From Ustilaginoidea virens (taxonomy: Eukaryota; Ascomycota; Sordariomycetes; Hypocreales; Clavicipitaceae), in contig NC_057316.1 of NCBI RefSeq assembly GCF_000687475.1, positions 248,001 to 312,000 of the forward strand: a stretch of 64,000 nt of DNA, written 5' to 3'. Below are positions 57,965 to 64,000 of this stretch, in pieces (position 1 is the first letter of the stretch; each line of letters opens with the position of its first letter). Made by a program: the position numbers and the translations under genes. Under the pieces are notes generated by a model. That model ran no database searches and was not told the DNA's origin. It saw only the letters and a list, made by a program, of their open reading frames with translations.

Positions 57965-60900
57965 ATGTCTCAACAAGATCCAGGGCAGTACAGCCCCGTC
58001 GACGCATTCTTCATCGGCCCAAAGGCCTCGAACCTGCCCGACTTCAGAGCAAACATCAACACCATCCTCGATGAACTTCTAGAGGCCAGATTGAACTACT
58101 TCCCCGAAGATGGAGTAAACAGCCCCTTTCCCGCTCTGTAGCTCCCCCCTCTCATCCTCATGCTAACGCGGGCTCTCAGAAATTCATCTCCAGCGAAGTC
58201 CGGCGCTCTGAGGAGTTCCAAAAAGTCCGGGACAAGTTCAGCCGCGCGGTGCGCAAGGCCGCTCAGCTTCTGGGGGAGCACTCGGCGCCCTTCTGGTCGC
58301 CGCGGTACGAAGCCCACATGTGCACCGACCTCACCATGCCCTCCTTGCTGGGCTACTTCATGACCATGCTGTACAACCCCAACAATGTCGCGCTGGAGGC
58401 CAGCCCCATCACCACCTTGGTGGAGCTCAAGGTCGGCAAGCAGCTGTGCAACCTGTTCGGATACAACTGCGAGGTGACCAACTCGCCCGACATTCCCGTA
58501 GGATGGGGCCACATCACCTGCGACGGCACGGTCGCGAACCTTGAGTCTATCTGGGTCGGTACGTGACACATTTAGGTTTGTTGCTGTTGAACCTCGTGGC
58601 TCATTCGTGCACGCTAGCCCGTAACCTCAAGTTCTACCCGCTTGCCGTGGCCCAAGCCATGCGCCACGGCGGCCTCAAGTTCATAGCCGGAAAATTCAAG
58701 GTTGAGCCGTGCAAGCTTGGCTCCGAGGAGAAACTGTTCAGCGAACTTACCACGTGGGAGCTCCTCAATCTCCGACCCGAAACCGTCCTGGGCCTTCCGG
58801 AGAAGCTCAACAGCGAGTTTGGAATCTCGGGCACATATCTGCAGGACACGCTGCAAGAGTACAACATCCAAACGGTGGGCCGCAGACCGTTGGAGGACGA
58901 GTTCAAGATTGAAAAGGAGGGCAAGTATCTCATTGGCACGAGCCGGCATTACTCTTGGCCAAAAACCGCAGGTAAGTAGTATCCCGTTGGGGGGTGTGGT
59001 GGGATATTGGGGGCCATGCAGGAGCTGATGCGAAAATTCTTCTTCTTCTTCTTCTTCTTCTCCAGCAATTGCTGGCCTGGGCTCGGGAAACATCATTGGA
59101 ATTCCCGTCGATAATGCTGCTCGCGTTGATATCAAGGTGCTGGAGGAAAAGTTGCTCGAGTGTGTCAAGTCGGATACGGCTGTATATGCCGTGGTGGCCG
59201 TGGTTGGCTCAACTGAAGAGGGCGCTGTCGACAGGCTTACCGAGATTATAAAGTTGCGTAACAAGTTTCGGGATGAACACGGCCTTTCGTTTCTTGTCCA
59301 CGCTGATGCCGCGTGGGGGGGTTACTTTGCCACCATGTTGCACCGACACGACGACAAGCCGGTAAAGTGCAAGTTGGGGCATCACGACGTCTCCGAGCCA
59401 GCGGATGATGAAAGCCCTGGTCGGGAGCTGGTTCCGGCCCTGGTGCTGAAGGAATCCACTGAGGAGGACCTCTTGGCTCTTGGAGACGCCGACTCCATCA
59501 CGGTCGATCCGCACAAGGCAGGGTATATCCCGTATCCTGCTGGAAGTCTGGTCTACCGTGACGGCAGGATGAGGCACTTGGTGACATGGTCAAGCCCATA
59601 TTTGTCCCAAGGATCCGCCGAAAACATCGGCATCTACGGGGTTGAAGGCAGGTAAGTTTGCACCACCGCATTCGATACCCCCCTGATCATTGGGCTAAAA
59701 GGGAGCCGTTTCCCCCGCCCCCTTTTGTAGCAAACCCGGGGCAGCAGCCATGTCGACGTGGTTCTCCAACCAAACCATTGGCCTCAATCCGAGAGGCTAT
59801 GGCAGGCTCCTCGGCGAAGCAGCCTTTACAAGCGGCAGGGTAAAGACCGAAATGCCCCTCGTGTATCATCGTCTCTGGACATAGCAGCTGACACTTCCAG
59901 ATTTCCGCCTACTACGCCACAATGGACAACGACTACTTCACATGCGTCCCCTTCAACATGCTACCAGCTGAAGAGGACGGCTCCAAGTTGTTTGACTCCC
60001 CGGAAGTCCTCAAGCAGAGGCAGTGGATTCGATCCAATATTCTCCACAAAACCAACGAGCAGATCATCAAGTCGCCTCAAGCCATGGACATGATTCGCAA
60101 ACTAGGCTCCGACTCAAACATCAACGCCTTTGCCATCAACTGGAAGTACCGGGACCAGACCCTGAACAAGGACCTCGACGAAGCAAACTACCTCATGAAG
60201 AGAGTCGTCGACAGACTATCAATCACATCAGCCAACACGGATCCCACCAAGATTCCCATGTTTCTGACCTCTACCAAGTTCGCCCCTGAGGACTACGGCG
60301 AGTGCGCCCAGACCTTCATGCAGAGGCTCGGTCTGGACAAGTGCCAGCAAAGCCTGTTTGTGCTCCGCAATGTGGTCATGAGCCCATTTCCCACGCAGAT
60401 GGACTTCCTGCAGAAGCTCATGACCAAGTTTGAGCAAGTCGTCAGAGAAGAAGTCGAGGTGCTTCGGGAACGAAATACCCCCGGTTACGAAATAGAGTTT
60501 CTTGTGCAAGCGCCGCGGAAGCTGGAAGCTGCCGAGGTGTATCTGGTGTTTCAAACCTCGTTCCATAGTGCCACCCGTCGGCAGCAGCTCATCGTCTCTG
60601 CCACCATGGACAGCACCCTGACCAAATATTACAACCGTCTCGTTGAAAACGACGCCTCGGATGCTGTTTTCATCAGATCGACTAGCCAGCGGGATGTTCA
60701 AGAGGATGAGAACTCCCTCCGCCAAGGCAAGACGATTAAACTGCAGGTGGCCATGTATCGAGGTAGTTATGAGTATGTTGGCCGCTTATCTCATCCAAAG
60801 GTTCTCCGCAGCTGACAGATGTAGATCCGATACCCAGATTGGCCAGGTAACTCTGAAATCCGTCATAAAGAGTCGACCGCTCAACACGGCCAACCAAGAC

Positions 60901-61392
60901 CAGGTCTACCCATCCGACTATGTCCCCTTCTACCTGTACGGCGCAGGAGAACAGAAGCACATTACTCACATGCTGGTCAGGAGCCCCAATATAGCTCTCT
61001 GCGGCAGCAATGTTTCATTTTCTGCCCCGCTGCCCGAAGAAGTTTCCAAGATGCTGCCCAAAGGCTTGATTCTCACTCTGTCAGAGATCCCCGAGGCATC
61101 CAAGCAGCCTTTGCCCGTGGTGAACAATCTTCTTCCCAAGAACTTCTTCTTTGGTCCGAGGAAATCGTTCCAGGTGGACATTTGGGAAGACCCCAACGAG
61201 GCGCAGAGCCAGGGGCCGGGGTTGCTGGATGACTTGACGAACAAGCTATATACCGGGACGATGAATCTAAGCGAGATGGTGCTGGTTGACGCACAGGGGC
61301 CGAACAAAGATAAGTTTGTGCGCGTGACTGTGGACCCGGATTCGTGGCAGAAGGAGTTGGATGCCATAGCAGATGTTTTGAGCGGCTCGTGA
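57965..61392 (+). CDS. PLP-dependent group II decarboxylase (7 exons)
   Basis: Exons 57965..58114, 58180..58558, 58618..58971, 59066..59651, 59731..59839, 59901..60762 and 60812..61392 give 1006 residues. It belongs to the large fungal form of the glutamate/tyrosine/aromatic amino acid decarboxylases, which remove CO2 from an L-amino acid using pyridoxal phosphate. Seen: PNNVALEASPITTLVE and WGHITCDGTVANLES (cofactor and substrate region), VHADAAWGGYF with the cofactor-contacting Asp375, and DPHKAGYIPYPAG with the Schiff-base Lys445. A long C-terminal part of about 450 residues after the catalytic core is usual in this fungal group. ATG at 57965 has a better context (A at -3) than the in-frame one at 57956. 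The last acceptor (CCGCAG, 60811) was chosen because it alone keeps the frame. Substrate unknown; tyrosine or another aromatic amino acid is plausible. Confidence 0.9.
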
Positions 61393-62405
61393 ATCAGATG
61401 GGGGTTTTTTTCTGGGGGGTTTTTCGGGGAAACTGGGCTAATCTCCTCTTTGGGAGTGATTCTCGAGCCATAAGCTTGGGACTCTGCTGCAAGGTCTTGC
61501 TGATATGAATCTTGCATTTGCACGGCGGGTGCGTCGTGGATGATTTGTTGGTACCGACTCCCCCTCTCCAAGTGTACTGGTAAACTGCATATTCATTGTT
61601 GAATCGACGTCTTGGCGTTGCATTCATCACTCAGGAGGTATAAAACGTGACAAACTGAAACCAGGGGAATATTGTGCGTCAACTGAGGGTTTTTTTTCTT
61701 TATCCCCGGTGGAAAAATCAGGTTGACGGTGGATCGTCGTCTGTCAAGAACGCGGCCCGGTTTTGATCTGGCGATGCTGACAGGACGAGTTGACGCTTGC
61801 TTCATGGGCAAGAGCGCTGTAAGGTCACCCGGATCCACTTGCCTGGATTGTGAGGCTGCAGCCACAGATTGAGGAGTGGATCCCCCCCTCTCAACAAAGG
61901 CTCAAGAGTCAAGCCCGAGTTCAATCATTATTCCATGCATGACACACACGCACGACACGGTTTAGATTCTGTCAAGGTCAGCGTCCGATGCAGGTACCAG
62001 GATGCTTTGCATGCTCACCAACATGCCGACCTGCTTACATTGCTACCGTTACCAAGATCAATCACCGAATCCCCGCACCTAAATGCCGTCCATCGTCCGA
62101 CTTGCCTGCCGTTGACAGCCTGCATCTCAGCACTTCCAACAAGTGACGCAGTCTACCCCGAACCGAATGGCTGGCTGCCTTCAGCCCCGCCTGCCAGTAA
62201 ACTCCCGCCGCCATTCACCGTTACGTCGGCTGGATAACGGCTAGATACGATGCTTGCATAAACCTTGCGCGTTGCAATCATCCATGCCGGCCCTCTGCTT
62301 TACCTTGCTCAACCGCGCCCCCAAAGGCAAACTCGCCGCGATGCTTTGGGCAGGGGCCTTTTCGCTGTAGGCAACCTGCAACATGATGCGCTTTCATAAA
62401 TCATA
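61393..62405. other. Intergenic region between decarboxylase and regulator
   Basis: About 1 kb with no supported gene. It should hold the decarboxylase 3' end and the regulator promoter. Overlapping short frames on both strands lack any pattern. Confidence 0.5.
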
Positions 62406-62418
62406 TCGGGCCGCCCGA
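62406..62418. promoter_or_regulatory. Palindromic TCGG-N5-CCGA site before the regulator gene
   Basis: TCGGGCCGCCCGA lies 79-91 bases upstream of the start of the Zn2Cys6 gene. Inverted CGG triplets at fixed spacing are the classical target of Zn2Cys6 dimers, and AflR-type sites have a related TCG..CGA form. Autoregulation is inference. Confidence 0.45.
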
Positions 62419-62496
62419 TCCGTCATTTCTCTGTCACCGCAAAATGCCTTGCATCCCCCGCCGATCCGATCGAGCTGATCCAAGAACTTGCTTCAC

Positions 62497-64000
62497 ATGA
62501 TGGGAACATCGCCCGAGCTTCCGAGTACAGAAGCTCCTCCCGCGAGGCCGTCAGCCCGGTTTCCCACCAAGTTTCGCCTTCGGTTTACGCGGACCAAGTC
62601 GGGCTGCCTGACATGTCGCCAGCGCAAGAGGAAATGCGATGAAAATCATCCCAGCTGTATGGCATGTACCAAAGGTCAGCTGCCTTGCCAATGGCCGGAG
62701 CGCCCTGGACAGACTCGTAGCGATGAGCACCAACTGCCATCCTGCCGAGTAATGTCCGTAAAGTCTAGCCCTCCAAGGTCAATGGCGCTCAGTGGCAACG
62801 CAGCCTGCAGTTTGACAGAGGTATCTTTCCGACTCTTGGAGCATTACTTGCTCGAAACAGCATCCATGCTCGCGACGGGCACGCCGGCTTTCAACCCCTT
62901 CCTCACCTGCGTCATTCCCAGAGCCTACTGCGACTCGACACTCATGCACAGCATACTGGCAACAAGTGCGGCTCACTTGTCGTACAAGCTCGGCGACGGC
63001 GGGAATCCCGTGATTGTCGAGGCAGCTATGCGTAAGCACTATCTTGAGGTGGTTAGGGACTTGCAACATGACATTGCGTCGTGTCATTTACGGGACGGAC
63101 GATGCATCTCCCAGCTGTTGCTTATACTTGCTTTCCTTTGCCATTACGAGGTACCTTGACGCACTTTACCTTATTTTGCAAGGAAAAAGAAAAGAAAGAA
63201 AGAAAGAAAGAAATTGGAAATTTGAAAGAAGAAAAAGACAAAAAAAACAGTAAAGTAACGAATTCAAGAAAAGCAAGATTTAACCAAGTGATCTAGGTAT
63301 TAGCATGTTCGCCATCAGCAGCCTTCTCCATGCACTTGCGGGCCCTGGGCCGACTCTTCTTGAATCTACACAATGACAAACAAGCTTCGGGGCTCCTGGA
63401 AACGGATGAAACACTAGAGCTAGCCCTCGAGGTATACCTATACCTGACGCTCAGCAACAGTATTCTCCCCCCTCTCGTCTTCGACCCAGCAACCATGTAC
63501 TCGGACGAGATGATGCGTCTTTACCGCACACTAGACCAGTACACATACACCCCGGGAACCATTTTTGCCGGGTGCCGCTCCCTCTTCGAACTAATCCCGG
63601 AAGCCAAAGCGCTGCACACGTGGCGCTCCGCGGAACAAGCCGCCGGTGTCGTGGATCCAAGCCCAGAATTCATCGAGGCACTTGAACATCTCACATTGCA
63701 GATAAACGCATGGCACCTAGATCAACAAGGCTATACCGGAAACGCCAAGTTGCTCAACCGCTACCTGGACAAGGTGCAGCAAACCCAGCAATCGATGGCG
63801 GCGGAATGCATGCGTCACGCCCTCCATATCTACACAATGTCTTCTGTCGCAGGATCAGCCGCCGCGTCGGCTGCCTTGCGAGAATCAACCCAGTATCACG
63901 TAGATGTCATCTTTTGGCTTTCGTGGCAACTTGAAGACTCGCCTGCATCGTCAAACACTCTGTGGGCAACTGTAATTATGGGCACGTGTCTCGAGGATGA
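62497..64000 (+). CDS. Zn2Cys6 transcription factor, cut by the window end (2 exons visible)
   Basis: Exon 1 is 62497..63150 and exon 2 starts at 63297 and is still open at 64000 (at least 452 residues). The DNA-binding domain is complete: Cys37, 40, 47, 54, 57 and 64 in SGCLTCRQRKRKCDENHPSC..C..C spacing (CX2CX6CX6CX2CX6C). The remainder (LLEHYLLETASMLA, FNPFLTCVIPRA, LMHSILATSAAHLSY, LLILAFLCHYE, then LRALGRLFLNLH) matches the fungal-specific transcription factor domain type 2, a regulator of metabolism genes in the nucleus. The intron (63151-63296) has a GTACCT donor, contains a GAAA microsatellite and ends CTAG, where the frame continues. A start three bases later (62500) is equally possible. 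It follows the decarboxylase gene by 1.1 kb on the same strand. Confidence 0.9.

Noticed and set aside
60821..60827. Acceptor CTGACAG/ATGTAG for the last decarboxylase exon
   Set aside because: Leads to a stop within ten codons; the CCGCAG acceptor at 60811 keeps the frame.

Overview
The window comes from a filamentous ascomycete, most likely a Pezizomycotina species of the Hypocreales type. The basis is short introns with GT..AG ends and fungal branch points, Zn2Cys6 and BTB proteins, a SEC11 gene in fungal form, an intron-bearing tRNA-Lys, and a large block of transposons damaged by RIP (repeat-induced point mutation). No species can be named from the sequence alone.

Layout. (1) 1 to about 27.9 kb is an AT-rich, TpA-rich, gene-free island of dead transposons. 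It holds a DNA-transposon-like remnant (1-4.48 kb), a full-length Ty3/gypsy chromovirus with two LTRs (4.48-11.84 kb) and a Tad-type LINE (11.84-17.56 kb). Nested in the LINE is a 570-bp miniature LTR element with a 5-bp target duplication. Then come a full-length Ty1/copia element (18.19-25.67 kb) and a 1.27-kb minisatellite abutting its right LTR. (2) 27.9-34.5 kb is a transition zone. It has a MITE-like element with 62-bp inverted repeats, two intact paralogous genes for small secreted proteins plus a broken third copy, an inverted duplication flanking one of them, a 406-bp direct repeat, and tRNA-Lys(CUU). (3) 34.9-51.3 kb is ordinary, GC-balanced, gene-bearing DNA. It encodes SEC11, a Hmp1/CsbD-like protein, a multi-pass membrane protein, a BTB protein, a possible small membrane protein, a Thr/Val-rich secreted protein, a secreted protein with a long charged repeat tail, and a ten-exon MFS sugar transporter. 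(4) 51.3-57.96 kb has no gene I can support. (5) 57.97-64 kb carries a seven-exon PLP-dependent group II decarboxylase and, 1.1 kb downstream on the same strand, a Zn2Cys6 transcription factor that runs off the window.

How the parts relate. The housekeeping block (secretion, membrane, stress) shows no operon-like logic, as expected in a fungus. Two groupings may be functional. The small secreted protein family sits at the edge of a RIP-mutated repeat island, a setting typical of fast-evolving effector-like genes. The decarboxylase and the adjacent regulator could be the edge of a metabolite or amine-utilisation cluster beyond 64 kb.

The strongest candidates for something undescribed are three. 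The miniature LTR element shares its polypurine tract and LTR-start motif with the neighbouring chromovirus. The small secreted protein family lies beside and inside an inverted duplication. The 613-residue secreted protein has a two-part lysine/aspartate-rich repeat tail. Exon structures were worked out by hand from splice signals and frame continuity; all family names come from recognition of motifs, not from database searches.
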